Positions 51,872 through 63,351 of a DNA stretch of 64,000 nucleotides are shown in pieces. Both the position numbers and the translations under genes were made by a program. Origin of the DNA: Gemmatimonadaceae bacterium (lineage in GTDB: Bacteria > Gemmatimonadota > Gemmatimonadetes > Gemmatimonadales > Gemmatimonadaceae); the NCBI GenBank assembly GCA_036496605.1, contig DASXKV010000068.1, positions 62,001 to 126,000 of the forward strand. The letters run 5' to 3'. The first letter of the stretch is position 1. Each line of letters begins with the position of its first letter. Below the pieces are notes generated by a model, which was not told the origin of the DNA, searched no databases, and worked only from the letters and a program-made list of their open reading frames with translations.

Positions 51872-52825
51872 CTACGAGACGGCTGCCGGCGAGGTTTCGA
51901 ACCGGTCGCCGGCCGCAGCGCCCCGTCCGCGCGCCCATTCGTTAGGCGAAAGCCGGCGCTTTCCCGATGGCTGCACAACCGTGATTCTGGCCGCCCCTTC
52001 GCCGCAGGCAACGATCAGTCCATCGTCATCGATCGATTGGATCTGACCGGCAGCCATCGAGGCGCCGTGCGGCGCAAGTTTAGCTCCGAAGAATTTCACC
52101 TCGGATCCGCGGAGCATTGTGACCGCGCCAGGTTTTGGATCGAGCGAGCGAATCAGGCGGCACACGCTCGGTGCACTCGCGTTCCAGTCGATCCAGGTTG
52201 CCGAGCGCTCGATCTTGTGCGCGTAGCTCGCGAGCGAATCGTCTTGCGGCTGCTCGTGGGCGTCACCTAGCTCCATCAGCGAGAGTGCTTCGACGAGGGT
52301 GAGTGCTCCGAGCTCCGAGAGACGGAGAGAGAGCTCGCCATACGTCTCGTCCTCGAGCACGTCCGCGCGTGCCTGGAGGATGATCGGACCCGCGTCGAGG
52401 GCAGGCACCATGCGCATGATCGTTACGCCCGTTTCGACGAGTCCCTCGCGAATCGCGGCCTGGATCGGCCCGGCGCCGCGAAGGGCAGGGAGCAGCGAGC
52501 CGTGAATATTCACGGTACCGCGCTGCGGTAAATCGATCACTGTCTCGGGCAAGATGTGCCCGTACGCGACGACCACCGAGAGATCGGGCCGCAGGCGGGA
52601 GAGCTCGGCCACAAAATCGTCGCCGCGCGGCCGCTCCGGCTGAAGGACGGGGATTCCTTCATCGAGCGCGATTTGTTTCACGGGCGAGGACTGCACCGTC
52701 GATCGCGATCGACCCACGGATCGATCGGGTTGCGTGACCACGCCGACGACGTCGAAACCTTCGCCGATGAGCGCGCGCAGCGCCGGCGTCGCGAACTCCG
52801 GCGTGCCCCAGAAGAGCGCGCGCAT
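51872..52825 (-). CDS. fmt: Methionyl-tRNA formyltransferase
   Basis: 317 residues. Motifs are FWGTPEFA, the catalytic asparagine/histidine in VNIHGSLLPALRGAGPIQ, and ETGVTIMRMVPALDAG with the catalytic aspartate; an OB-fold C-terminal domain follows. It formylates initiator Met-tRNA. It lies 3 bases after def, the usual partner that removes the formyl group. Confidence 0.96.
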   Translation of the reverse strand: MRALFWGTPEFATPALRALIGEGFDVVGVVTQPDRSVGRSRSTVQSSPVKQIALDEGIPVLQPERPRGDDFVAELSRLRPDLSVVVAYGHILPETVIDLPQRGTVNIHGSLLPALRGAGPIQAAIREGLVETGVTIMRMVPALDAGPIILQARADVLEDETYGELSLRLSELGALTLVEALSLMELGDAHEQPQDDSLASYAHKIERSATWIDWNASAPSVCRLIRSLDPKPGAVTMLRGSEVKFFGAKLAPHGASMAAGQIQSIDDDGLIVACGEGAARITVVQPSGKRRLSPNEWARGRGAAAGDRFETSPAAVS

Positions 52826-52828
52826 CGC

Positions 52829-53389
52829 TCAGAGCTCCTCGTCGCGATGGTGGTGCTCGGCGATCTCACCCGGCGTTAGGCGACGAATGTTGCCAGGATA
52901 CTTCTCCTTTTCCTTCGCCCACTTGCTCGTGGCGGCGCGGCGCTTTAATGCGCTCAGGTAATCGAGGAAGAGCCGGCCGTGCAGGTGGTCGATCTCGTGC
53001 TGCAGGCAACGCGAGAGAAGCTCCGTCCCCTCGACCTCGTAGGTCTTCCCATCGAGATCCATCGCTCGAACCACAACGCGCGCCGATCGCTCGACGTCGC
53101 CGTAGATCTCGGGAATCGAGAGGCACCCTTCTTCGCCTTTTATTCTCTTCGGATCGCTCTCGACGATTTCCGGGTTGAATAGCACCAGTCGCCGACCATC
53201 GACGTCGATTACGGACAGCCGCTCGACCCGTCCAACCTGCGGCGCCGCGAGACCGATACCTTTCGCCGCGTACATCGTTTCGAACATGTCGGCCACCAGC
53301 CGGCGGAGCTCCGGCGTGACGTCGCTCACGATCTCGGTTGGTGTACGGAGAACGGGATCGCCGTAGACGCGAATATCCAACAAACTCAC
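52829..53389 (-). CDS. def: Peptide deformylase
   Basis: 186 residues. The three metal-site motifs are present: GIGLAAPQVG, EEGCLSIP and QHEIDHLHG. It removes the N-formyl group from nascent proteins. A charged tail (SKWAKEKEKYPGNIRR) follows. It lies directly upstream of fmt on the same strand. Confidence 0.97.
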   Translation of the reverse strand: MSLLDIRVYGDPVLRTPTEIVSDVTPELRRLVADMFETMYAAKGIGLAAPQVGRVERLSVIDVDGRRLVLFNPEIVESDPKRIKGEEGCLSIPEIYGDVERSARVVVRAMDLDGKTYEVEGTELLSRCLQHEIDHLHGRLFLDYLSALKRRAATSKWAKEKEKYPGNIRRLTPGEIAEHHHRDEEL

Positions 53390-53420
53390 GAGCTTTTTCT
53401 CTATCGCTGTACGTGTTGCC

Positions 53421-56043
<2,623 letters not shown>

Positions 56044-56110
56044 GTGTGCGATTGGTGGCTGGCTGTTGGTGGATGGCAGTGATGTTCACCAACCACCAAT
56101 CACCAACCCC
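56044..56110. repeat. GGTTGGTGG-word hairpin between ruvB and queA
   Basis: GATTGGTGG (56050-56058) pairs perfectly with CCACCAATC (56093-56101); flanking TTGGTGG and CCAACCACC words allow further pairing. There is no U-run. It touches the ruvB stop at 56110. Confidence 0.65.
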
Positions 56111-57135
56111 TAAAACAAACTCGGCTGCCCGCTCGGACTTGGCGGGGTGTATCCGAAATGCCGGTACGCGAGCGGTGTCGCGACGCGGCCGCGCGGTGTA
56201 CGCTGGAGGAATCCGTGCTGGACGAGGAACGGCTCGTACACCTCCTCGATGGTTGTCGAATCCTCACCGATGGCGGCGCCGATGTTGTTCAGCCCAACCG
56301 GACCGCCCTCAAATTTCTCGATGATCGTCTTGAGAATTCGCGCATCCATGTCGTCGAGCCCAAACTCGTCGACGTCGATCATCCGCAGGAGCTGGGAAGC
56401 GACCTCCGTCGTGATGACTCCGTCGGCCTTCACCTGGGCGTAGTCGCGCACGCGCCGGAGGAGACGGTTTGCAACACGTGGCGTGCCGCGGGACCGGCGC
56501 GCGATCTCGTGCGCCCCGCCTTCGGCGATCTCGACATTCAGCACCATCGCTGACCTCGCCACGATCTGCTCGAGGTCTTCCACCGGGTAGTAGTTGAGAC
56601 GCTCGACAATGCCGAAGCGCGCGCGCATTGGCGGCGTGAGCATCCCAAAGCGGGTCGTCGCGCCGATGAGCGTGAAGCGCTCGATAGGCATCGTTATTGT
56701 CTGCGCCTTTGGCCCTTCGGACAGTCGAATGTCGATCTTGTAGTCCTCCATCGCCGGATAGAGGAACTCCTCGATGATCGGCCGCAGGCGGTGAATCTCG
56801 TCGATGAAGAGGATGTCTCCCTCACGCAGGTTGGTGAGAGTTCCGACGAGATCACCCGGTTTTTCGAGGGCCGGACCCGAGGTGGTGCGAATGTTGACTC
56901 CAAGCTCGCGAGCAATGAGCTCGGCCAGCGTGGTCTTGCCAAGTCCAGGAGGACCGTAGAACACCGCGTGATCGAGCGGCTCGCGACGTGCGAGAGCGGC
57001 ATCGATCCAGATGCGGAGGCTTTGCTTCACCTTCTCCTGACCGATGAATTCGGCCAGGCGCTGAGGGCGAAGAGAAAGCTCGACGACCGATTCGTCGGCG
57101 AGCGCCTCCGGCGTTGTGATCTCGGCGCGTGACAT
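56110..57135 (-). CDS. ruvB: Holliday junction branch migration ATPase RuvB
   Basis: 341 residues from the ATG at 57135; the extension to 57342 lies in the intergenic region and is unconserved. Walker A is [13 protein letters not shown], Walker [12 protein letters not shown], and sensor 1 [10 protein letters not shown]; a winged-helix DNA-binding domain ends the protein. It drives branch migration with RuvA. ruvC-ruvA lie separately at 60-61 kb. Confidence 0.97.
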   Translation of the reverse strand: MSRAEITTPEALADESVVELSLRPQRLAEFIGQEKVKQSLRIWIDAALARREPLDHAVFYGPPGLGKTTLAELIARELGVNIRTTSGPALEKPGDLVGTLTNLREGDILFIDEIHRLRPIIEEFLYPAMEDYKIDIRLSEGPKAQTITMPIERFTLIGATTRFGMLTPPMRARFGIVERLNYYPVEDLEQIVARSAMVLNVEIAEGGAHEIARRSRGTPRVANRLLRRVRDYAQVKADGVITTEVASQLLRMIDVDEFGLDDMDARILKTIIEKFEGGPVGLNNIGAAIGEDSTTIEEVYEPFLVQHGFLQRTPRGRVATPLAYRHFGYTPPSPSGQPSLF

Positions 57136-57449
57136 CAGGATTATTGGGCAAAATTGAACGATAAAGATACTCCGAAGAAAGTCCGAACTATACGGGTAGC
57201 TGCCTGCTGATTTCAGCGAGAGGAGGTGGAGTGCGTGCGGAGCGCGCACGACTCCAAATAGGCGTGGTGCGAGCGCAAATGAGCGGCTCGACAACCGTCC
57301 GCTCGCCGAGCCAGCGGCGCAATTCTCGCTGTTTGCGGGCAAGCTTGTCTTAACAACTCAGTGTTCGCGTAACGCACTGCAACGTGCTACCAGCAGCAGC
57401 GCGTCTGCGCCGGCGAGTAGGGCTGACTCTTTTTTCGAGGAGATTGTTC
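57136..57449. promoter_or_regulatory. Divergent 314-bp region between ruvB and a secreted-protein gene
   Basis: It must carry divergent promoters. A GC-rich imperfect inverted repeat (about 57228-57255) and the octamer palindrome CAAGCTTG are visible. CGAGGAG at 57436-57442 is the ribosome site of the downstream gene. I find no small gene or RNA. Confidence 0.4.
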
Positions 57450-58334
57450 ATGGGACGCGATCGGCTTCTGCGCGTGGGCGTGGCGAGCCTGGGGATGCTG
57501 GCGCTGAGCGCAATGGTTCACCCAGTCTGGGCACAAAACCCGGGGCAGATCCTCGACAGCCTGAGGCGACGCTTTGTCGTGCCGCTGGTGCCCTCGCTCG
57601 AAGTGGCAGCGACGGCGTCGCGCTTTGCACCGGCGCAAAACACCTCGTCGCAGTCGGCCTACGGAGCGAACTTCGGGGACGGCTTTGTCGGCGCCGGCTT
57701 CGCCAGCCGAACACGTAGCGGCGAGCATGCGGACGGATCTGCGGTTGCCGGCTTTGGCCTGTGGAACGCACGTGATTACATAGGCGTCGAGGTCAGCGTC
57801 TTCTCGTTCTCGACCGTCGACGAGGGTTTTGGCCAGAACGGCGCGTTCGGAATCAAGATCCACCGTGCATTCCCGGGCAACTGGGCGGCGGCCCTCGGCG
57901 GCGAGAACCTCGCGGGCTGGGGCTCCCTGGACGCGCCGAGAACGTACTACGGAGTGGTCTCCAAGGTCTGGCGTCTGCGGCAGCGCGAGGGCGATCCCTT
58001 CGGCAGCCTCACGACGAACCTGGGCGCCGGTGACGGTCGCTTCAGCCCCCAGTTCGACAGCCTAACGAGCACATCGCAGCTCGGGAGCGTCGGCGTGTTC
58101 GGGAGCGTCGGTCTCCGCGTCCACGAAAAGGTGACCGCGATCGCCGATTGGGGCGGCCAGGATCTGGCGCTCGGCGTCTCCATTCTTCCGCTGCGCTGGG
58201 TACCGCTCGTGATTACGCCCGCGTATGCGGATGTGCTCCACCGCGACAACCACCACGGCGCCTTCGTCCTCGGTGTGGCGCTTGGCTTCAAGTTCTGGCA
58301 GGTTCGAAACATCTTCTTGCCGCCACAGAGGTAG
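57450..58334 (+). CDS. Secreted protein, probable outer-membrane or periplasmic, unknown function
   Basis: 294 residues. CGAGGAG lies 7 bases before the ATG at 57450. A signal peptide (MGRDRLLRVGVASLGMLAL, cleaved after VWAQ) is followed by a glycine/aromatic-rich, beta-strand-like sequence (GLWNARDYIGVEVSVFSF, WAAALGGENLAGWG, HHGAFVLGVALGFKFWQ) suggesting a barrel. No family is recognised. The ATG at 57384 in the same frame adds an arginine-rich lead and is rejected. It is coupled to the next gene (3-base gap). Confidence 0.75.
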   Translation: MGRDRLLRVGVASLGMLALSAMVHPVWAQNPGQILDSLRRRFVVPLVPSLEVAATASRFAPAQNTSSQSAYGANFGDGFVGAGFASRTRSGEHADGSAVAGFGLWNARDYIGVEVSVFSFSTVDEGFGQNGAFGIKIHRAFPGNWAAALGGENLAGWGSLDAPRTYYGVVSKVWRLRQREGDPFGSLTTNLGAGDGRFSPQFDSLTSTSQLGSVGVFGSVGLRVHEKVTAIADWGGQDLALGVSILPLRWVPLVITPAYADVLHRDNHHGAFVLGVALGFKFWQVRNIFLPPQR

Positions 58335-58337
58335 CCC

Positions 58338-58886
58338 ATGAAAAAGTTGATGATACTCGGGCTGGGCGTGGCGACGTTAGGCGTCGCCGTCTCTTCCCGC
58401 GCGAGCGCGCAAGCAGCCAACAACAACACAACGATCCCCTTCGTCGTAGTGACGCTGTTCACGCCGGGAACGGTCGGCGTGCCAATGGATCTCGCCGTCG
58501 CGAACGCGGTCCAGAACGAGATGGACCAGTTGCTGCGCAACAAGAACGTCGTGTCACCGATCACGGGCGTCGCGATTCCGCCGGAGATCACGACAGCCGC
58601 GATCGACATGATGACCACGGCGACGCCAACCGTGCGAAGTCAAATGGAGAAGGCGCTGTCTGGCGCTGGCGTGAGCAACGGTGTGCAGGAGCAGCTTCTC
58701 TCCAATCTTCCGAGCTTGCTGTCACGTCCGACGGCGGGTCAGCTCCAGACGGTGCTCAGCGCCTTCGATGGCTTCGTCAATAACGCGAACGCGGCATTCC
58801 TCGTGAATCCACCGGCAGAATTCCTCGCGTTACACGCGATTTTACTCCAGGTGAGTACGTCGGCGAATCGAGTGCCGCATCCGTAG
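58338..58886 (+). CDS. Secreted protein of unknown function
   Basis: 182 residues. A clear signal peptide (MKKLMILGLGVATLGVAV, ending ASAQ) precedes a small mature protein that is rich in alanine, asparagine and threonine, with helical segments (AVANAVQNEMDQLLRNK, GVQEQLLSNLPSLLSR). No cysteines or known motifs. GAGG lies 8 bases before the ATG. It is surely co-transcribed with the putative barrel gene before it, so the two may work together at the cell surface. Confidence 0.7.
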   Translation: MKKLMILGLGVATLGVAVSSRASAQAANNNTTIPFVVVTLFTPGTVGVPMDLAVANAVQNEMDQLLRNKNVVSPITGVAIPPEITTAAIDMMTTATPTVRSQMEKALSGAGVSNGVQEQLLSNLPSLLSRPTAGQLQTVLSAFDGFVNNANAAFLVNPPAEFLALHAILLQVSTSANRVPHP

Positions 58887-58964
58887 AGGGGCTAGGGGCT
58901 GGGGCTAGCGCATAAGGAAGGGGCTAGGGTCAGCTGACTCTAGCCTCTCTTGCGCTAGCCCCTC
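58886..58964. terminator. GGGGCTAG palindrome between convergent genes
   Basis: GAGGGGCTAG (58886-58895) pairs perfectly with CTAGCCCCTC (58955-58964). Between them are further GGGGCTAG words and a central palindrome GTCAGCTGAC (58930-58939). A bidirectional terminator role fits the location. Confidence 0.65.
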
Positions 58965-58975
58965 GTCGCTCCCAA

Positions 58976-60133
58976 TCACACCTTCTCTCTCACCTCGACC
59001 AACCGATCCGCCGCTCGGCGAAGCGTATCGAACTTCTTGCAGAACGCGAAGCGCACCAGCGTTCGCCCGAGCTCACGCTCGTGGTAGAAGCTCGAGCCGG
59101 GCACCGTTGCGACGCCGATCTCTTGCGTCATCCACTTCGCGAAGGTCACGTCATCCAGATCGCTCAGTGCGGAGAAATCAGCGAGTATGTAATAGGCGCC
59201 CTCGGGAACGGCGAAAGAAAAGCCCGCTTCATTGAGTGCTTCGACGAGCACGTGCCGGCGCGCCCGATAGTCGAGCGCGAGGTGATTGAAGTAGTCGGGA
59301 TCGAATGCGAGGCCGACTGCACCAGCGGCCTGCAATGGTGCCGGCGCTCCGACTGTTAGGAAATCGTGAACTTTTCTAATCGGCCCCGTCTGAGCCGGCG
59401 GTGCGACTGCATAACCGAGGCGCCAACCCGTGCAGCTGAAGGTCTTCGATAGGCCCGAGATCGTGATCGTCCGCTCGCGCATCTCGGGCCACGTCGCCAT
59501 CACGTGATGGTCGCCCGCATAACGAATGTGCTCGTAAATTTCGTCGGTAATCGCCCAGACGTCGTACTTCAAGCATAGTTCCGAGATCAGTGTCATCTCG
59601 GCGCGCGTGAGAACGCGACCCGTTGGATTGTGCGGCGTGTTGATGATGATCGCCTTCGTCCGTTTGTTGAACGCTTTCCGAAGGCGATCACCGTCGAGCG
59701 TCCAATGGGGTCGCTCGAATGGGACGAAGACTGGCGTGGCACCCGCGAGAATGGCATCCGGTCCGTAATTCTCGTAGAACGGCTCGAGCACGATCACTTC
59801 GTCGCCCGGATCCATGAGCGCCATGAAGACCGACGCCATGGCCTCCGTTGCGCCGCAGGTGACCGTGACTTCGCGGTCGGGATCGACCTCCATCCCGTAC
59901 CATCGACGATACTTCTCTGCGATCGCGATGCGGAGATTCGCCGAACCCCAGGTCACGGCATATTGATTGATATTGCCTTGAATCGCCGCACATGCCGCGT
60001 CCTTCATCGGCTCGGGCATCGGAAAGTCTGGGAATCCTTGCGCGAGATTCACCGCCTCGTGCATTTGCGCGATGCGAGTCATCTCGCGGATCACCGACTC
60101 CGTGAACGTCGACGTTCGTCTCGCTGCGAGCAT
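58976..60133 (-). CDS. PLP-dependent class I aminotransferase
   Basis: 385 residues from the ATG at 60133, which shares one base with the ruvA stop (TAATG). Motifs are LAQGFPDFP, NTPHNPTGRVL, ITDEIYEHIRY and the PLP lysine in SGLSKTFSCTGWRLGY. The overall pattern fits the aspartate/kynurenine/methionine aminotransferase group (YbdL or KAT-like). The amino donor cannot be fixed. The long N-terminal frame extension to 60832 is out-of-frame ruvA. Confidence 0.92.
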   Translation of the reverse strand: MLAARRTSTFTESVIREMTRIAQMHEAVNLAQGFPDFPMPEPMKDAACAAIQGNINQYAVTWGSANLRIAIAEKYRRWYGMEVDPDREVTVTCGATEAMASVFMALMDPGDEVIVLEPFYENYGPDAILAGATPVFVPFERPHWTLDGDRLRKAFNKRTKAIIINTPHNPTGRVLTRAEMTLISELCLKYDVWAITDEIYEHIRYAGDHHVMATWPEMRERTITISGLSKTFSCTGWRLGYAVAPPAQTGPIRKVHDFLTVGAPAPLQAAGAVGLAFDPDYFNHLALDYRARRHVLVEALNEAGFSFAVPEGAYYILADFSALSDLDDVTFAKWMTQEIGVATVPGSSFYHERELGRTLVRFAFCKKFDTLRRAADRLVEVREKV

Positions 60134-60747
60134 TACCGTCCACCTCCGCCGCCGACCTTGGTGAGTGCACGACGAATCAGCTCCGGCGCGTTCATTCCCT
60201 TGCCGCCGTCGTCGAGCGCGGCACGGACGGCCCGCTCGGCATCGCCTGTAGAATAGCCCAGCGAAACAAGAGCGCGAGCCGCATCTTCGGCAGTCGCGCC
60301 CCCTTCGCCGCGCCCGACGCCACTCGGCGCGGCCGCACGAACCTCGTCCAGCTTGTCCGCGAGATCGAGCACGAGCTGCTCCGCCTTCTTTCGGCCAACC
60401 CGCGGGACGCTCTGAAGGGTGACAATATCCTTTTCCCGAATCGCCCGTACCAGTCGCTCGGCCGAGAGCGTCGACAACAGCCCGAGCGCCAGCGCCGGAC
60501 CCACACCCTTTGCGCCCAGCACGCGCTGGAACACCTGCCGCTCGAACGCACTCGTGAAGCCGAACAGTTGCCAGCCGTCCTCCTTCACGACAAGGTAGGT
60601 GTGCAGCCGAACCGCTTCGCCGATCTTGGGCAGCGTTTCGTAAACGCTCAATGGCACGAGCAGCTCGTACCCCACGCCGCCCGCGGTCATGATCTCGACG
60701 CGGTCCAACGCCTTGGCCAGCAGCGTCCCGGCGACGTGAGCGATCAC
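60133..60747 (-). CDS. ruvA: Holliday junction DNA-binding protein RuvA
   Basis: 204 residues. The OB-fold domain starts MIAHVAGTL; helix-hairpin-helix motifs include GAKGVGPALALGLLS and VPRVGRKKAEQLVLDLADKL; the C-terminal RuvB-binding domain has ALVSLGYSTGDAERAV. It binds four-way junctions and loads RuvB. It overlaps ruvC by 4 bases. Confidence 0.96.
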   Translation of the reverse strand: MIAHVAGTLLAKALDRVEIMTAGGVGYELLVPLSVYETLPKIGEAVRLHTYLVVKEDGWQLFGFTSAFERQVFQRVLGAKGVGPALALGLLSTLSAERLVRAIREKDIVTLQSVPRVGRKKAEQLVLDLADKLDEVRAAAPSGVGRGEGGATAEDAARALVSLGYSTGDAERAVRAALDDGGKGMNAPELIRRALTKVGGGGGR

Positions 60748-61343
60748 GTCTTCCTCTCGTCGCCCGAGCGCCGTGCCGCGAGTCTCGCCATCGCGCGTTC
60801 AACCGCCGCGTCGCGCCGTCCACGTTGCGCACGCTCGGTCGTCTCGCGAGTCGCGGACGAGATCGTCGGAAGCCGCGAGCTCATGAGGTACGCTAGCGCC
60901 GCCGCGACACCGTCCGCGGCGTCGGAAGGTTGCGGGACGGCCTTCAGGCGCAGGAGTCGTGTGAGCATAAATTGAACTTGCTCTTTCGTCGCTCCACCAG
61001 CGCCGACCACTGCCTTCTTTATCTCAGCAGGCGGGAATTCGTGAATGTCCAGATGCGCCTGATGTCCGGCGAGAAGAATCACGCCCCGAGCGTGGCCGAG
61101 AACGACCGTTGTCCGCACGTTGCGCGCATAAAACACGTCCTCGACCGAAAGCGCATCTGGTCGATGCCGAGCGATGAGCTGTGTGACGCCGTCGTAGATC
61201 TCGGCGAGACGAGACGGTAGTGGATCGCGCGGGCGCGTCCGTATCACTCCGCACTCGACGAGGGTCGCGAGCCCGGGCCGGTCACTGCGAACGACGCCAT
61301 ATCCCGTGTTGGCAGTGCCGGGATCGATGCCGAGTGCGAGCAT
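60744..61343 (-). CDS. ruvC: Crossover junction endodeoxyribonuclease RuvC
   Basis: 199 residues from the ATG at 61343, giving MLALGIDPGTANTGYG. The catalytic acids are D7, the glutamate of LSVEDVFYA, and the aspartates of SDAADGVAAA. It resolves Holliday junctions. The longer frame to 61397 translates the adjacent GTGCTAG repeat (MLDFAPLAPSTKH) and is rejected. Confidence 0.95.
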   Translation of the reverse strand: MLALGIDPGTANTGYGVVRSDRPGLATLVECGVIRTRPRDPLPSRLAEIYDGVTQLIARHRPDALSVEDVFYARNVRTTVVLGHARGVILLAGHQAHLDIHEFPPAEIKKAVVGAGGATKEQVQFMLTRLLRLKAVPQPSDAADGVAAALAYLMSSRLPTISSATRETTERAQRGRRDAAVERAMARLAARRSGDERKT

Positions 61344-61350
61344 GACAGAA

Positions 61351-61413
61351 GGTGCTAGGTGTTTGGTGCTGGGTGCCAGGGGTGCGAAGTCTAGCACCTA
61401 GCGCCTAGTGCCC
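61351..61413. repeat. GTGCTAG-type hairpin between yebC and ruvC, copy 5
   Basis: The left arm (61351-61385) contains GGTGCTAGG, GGTGCTGGG and GTGCCAGGGG. The right arm (61390-61413) contains CTAGCACCTAGCGCC and TAGTGCCCC. The arms pair imperfectly. Confidence 0.75.
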
Positions 61414-61414
61414 C

Positions 61415-61429
61415 GCGCTTACTAAGCGC
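61415..61429 (-). other. Short perfect hairpin at the yebC stop
   Basis: GCGCTT (61415-61420) and AAGCGC (61424-61429) close on a 3-base loop that carries the yebC stop codon. It may help termination together with the adjoining repeat. Confidence 0.4.
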
Positions 61430-62165
61430 GCACCATCTGTTCGACGTCGATATCGAAGTTCGCCCACACCTTCTGCACGTCATCGAGCTCTTCGAGCGAC
61501 TCGATGAGCTTGAGCAATGTTTCGGCTTCCCGCCCCTCGACTTTCACCGTCGACTTGGGGACCATCGCGAGCTCGGCTTCAACAATCGGCAGGCCCTTGC
61601 TCTGCAAAGCGGCGCGCACGGAATGAAAGTCACCGGGTGCAGTCGTTATGACGTATTGGTCCTCTTCGCGACGAAGATCTTCCCCGCCTGCGTCGAGGAC
61701 CGCTTCCATGAGCGCATCCTCGTCCCGGCCCGCGCCATCGATGAGGATCTGGCCCTTCTTCTCGAACATCCAGGCGACGGAGTTCGGGGTACCAATATTC
61801 CCGCCGCCGCGCGACATCCGATACCTCACATCAGCCACCGTGCGGGTCGCGTTGTCGGTCACGGCCTCGATCATCATCGCGACGCCGCCCGGGCCATAGC
61901 CTTCGTACGTCACTTCCTGGTAGTCCACGCCCTCGAGCTCTCCCGTCCCCTTCTTGATTGCGCGCTCGATGTTCTCCTTCGGCATCGAGCTCGCGCGTGC
62001 ATTATCGACGGCCGTTCGGAGACGAGCATTGCCGTCAGGGTCGCCGCCGCCTTGCTTGGCGGCAAGCGTGATCTCGCGAATCAGCTTCGTGAACAGGGCC
62101 CCCCGCTTTGCGTCGGCCGCCGCTTTGTAATGCTTGATCTGCTTCCATTTACTATGACCAGCCAT
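61422..62165 (-). CDS. yebC: YebC/PmpR family protein (translation/transcription regulator)
   Basis: 247 residues from the ATG at 62165, the conserved start MAGHSKWKQIKHYKAAADAKR. RGGGNIGTPNSVAWMFEKKG is the family core. YebC proteins have been described as DNA-binding regulators and more recently as helpers of ribosomes stalled at proline-rich stretches. It commonly precedes ruvC, as here. The ORF extension to 62234 is unconserved. Confidence 0.95.
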   Translation of the reverse strand: MAGHSKWKQIKHYKAAADAKRGALFTKLIREITLAAKQGGGDPDGNARLRTAVDNARASSMPKENIERAIKKGTGELEGVDYQEVTYEGYGPGGVAMMIEAVTDNATRTVADVRYRMSRGGGNIGTPNSVAWMFEKKGQILIDGAGRDEDALMEAVLDAGGEDLRREEDQYVITTAPGDFHSVRAALQSKGLPIVEAELAMVPKSTVKVEGREAETLLKLIESLEELDDVQKVWANFDIDVEQMVRA

Positions 62166-62249
62166 AGCCAGCTCGGTTCGGGGACGAGTCGAGGACCTCG
62201 TGACCAATATAGCGTTAGCCCGCTCGCACCCCACCGTCGAAGCGATGAG

Positions 62250-63341
62250 TTACTGCCCGACGCGAATAGCGACTGCCGCCCGGAATCCGCCGAGATCCGC
62301 CGTCCCATCGAGCGCCGCAAAGCGGCCGAACGAGTAGCCAGCGCTCGGCGTAATCGCGAACCCGCCCGCGTCGACGCTATATCGCAGACCAAGCGTGCCG
62401 AGCATGCTCGTGCTCAGATTCTCCTGCGTCCAGTTCCGCAATTCGACAGAGGGCTCGAGCACGCCACTCATCGCGCGAAACCCGAGACCCACCAGGACAT
62501 TCACGATGTTCTCTCGCCCGGTGCGCTCGCCAGTGAAAATGGTCCCCGATCGCCGATAGAGATCCCACGCATTCACGAGGAGATTGGCCGGGCCGAATGA
62601 GTCGTTGAAGCCGGCCTGCGTGATGTAGCGATCGCCGGTGTTGTAGATCGATTCGTCAATGTTGTCGTTCCCGAATTTCGAGTATGTGAAACCGAACGCG
62701 ACGCGTCCTGTGCCCAACGGGTGATCCAAGCCGATGCGTCCGCGATACTCGTTCCCCGGTTGAAAGCGCGGCTGCGCGCCCGTGTTATCGACGAATGGCT
62801 CGTACGCCGCGCTCTTTCGCAAGCTGCCGCCGAAGCCGAGGTTCCACGAACCAAGCGGTCGTGCGACCGCGATTCCGGCCGTCGCGCCAAAACCTGTCCC
62901 CATATTCGATATGGGAAATGCGAGAAAATCGTTTCCGATCCGAAACGCAGCCAGCTCCTCCGCCTGCGTCGCCGTCTCTTTGCCTGTTGGGAGGTTCAGG
63001 CCGGCCGTGAGGACGACAAAGTCTGTTCCGAGGCTGAGATTCGCGCGCACTTGCGTGTCCGTCAGCCCGCTCACGTCGCTCGCCGCCTCGGTGCCAGTGC
63101 CGTTAGGCCGGACGCGTGCCGAAACGAACGAGGTGCCAACGTCGAAGTTCAACATCGACGAGACCGGAACAACGACATAGATGGGGAGCGTGAATTCCGA
63201 GATCGTCTCGTTTATCGGCGACCTGACCTGATATTGAACGAACTGCGGAGCGCCACGAAGGTTCGCGTCATACACTGATTGGGCGGCGAGCGGCGCGGCG
63301 AACGACGTGAAGAGCGCCGCCGTGGCGATGAAATAGCGCAT
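62250..63341 (-). CDS. Porin-like outer-membrane beta-barrel protein, unknown function
   Basis: 363 residues from the ATG at 63341, which has GAGGAG 6 bases upstream; the ATG at 63347 has no spacing and is less likely. A signal peptide (MRYFIATAALFTSFAAPLAAQ) is followed by alternating beta-strand-like sequence with aromatic girdles (GNEYRGRIGLDHPLG, RVAFGFTYSKFGND, LGTLGLRYSVDAGGFAITPSAGYSFG). It resembles transporter- or MetA-pathway-type barrels but no named family is recognised. It lies 10 bases after the partial gene upstream. Confidence 0.75.
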   Translation of the reverse strand: MRYFIATAALFTSFAAPLAAQSVYDANLRGAPQFVQYQVRSPINETISEFTLPIYVVVPVSSMLNFDVGTSFVSARVRPNGTGTEAASDVSGLTDTQVRANLSLGTDFVVLTAGLNLPTGKETATQAEELAAFRIGNDFLAFPISNMGTGFGATAGIAVARPLGSWNLGFGGSLRKSAAYEPFVDNTGAQPRFQPGNEYRGRIGLDHPLGTGRVAFGFTYSKFGNDNIDESIYNTGDRYITQAGFNDSFGPANLLVNAWDLYRRSGTIFTGERTGRENIVNVLVGLGFRAMSGVLEPSVELRNWTQENLSTSMLGTLGLRYSVDAGGFAITPSAGYSFGRFAALDGTADLGGFRAAVAIRVGQ

Positions 63342-63351
63342 GGTCATCTCC

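Noticed and set aside
60134-60832. N-terminal extension of the aminotransferase
   Set aside because: Out-of-frame reading of ruvA; the TAATG junction at 60133 is the natural start.
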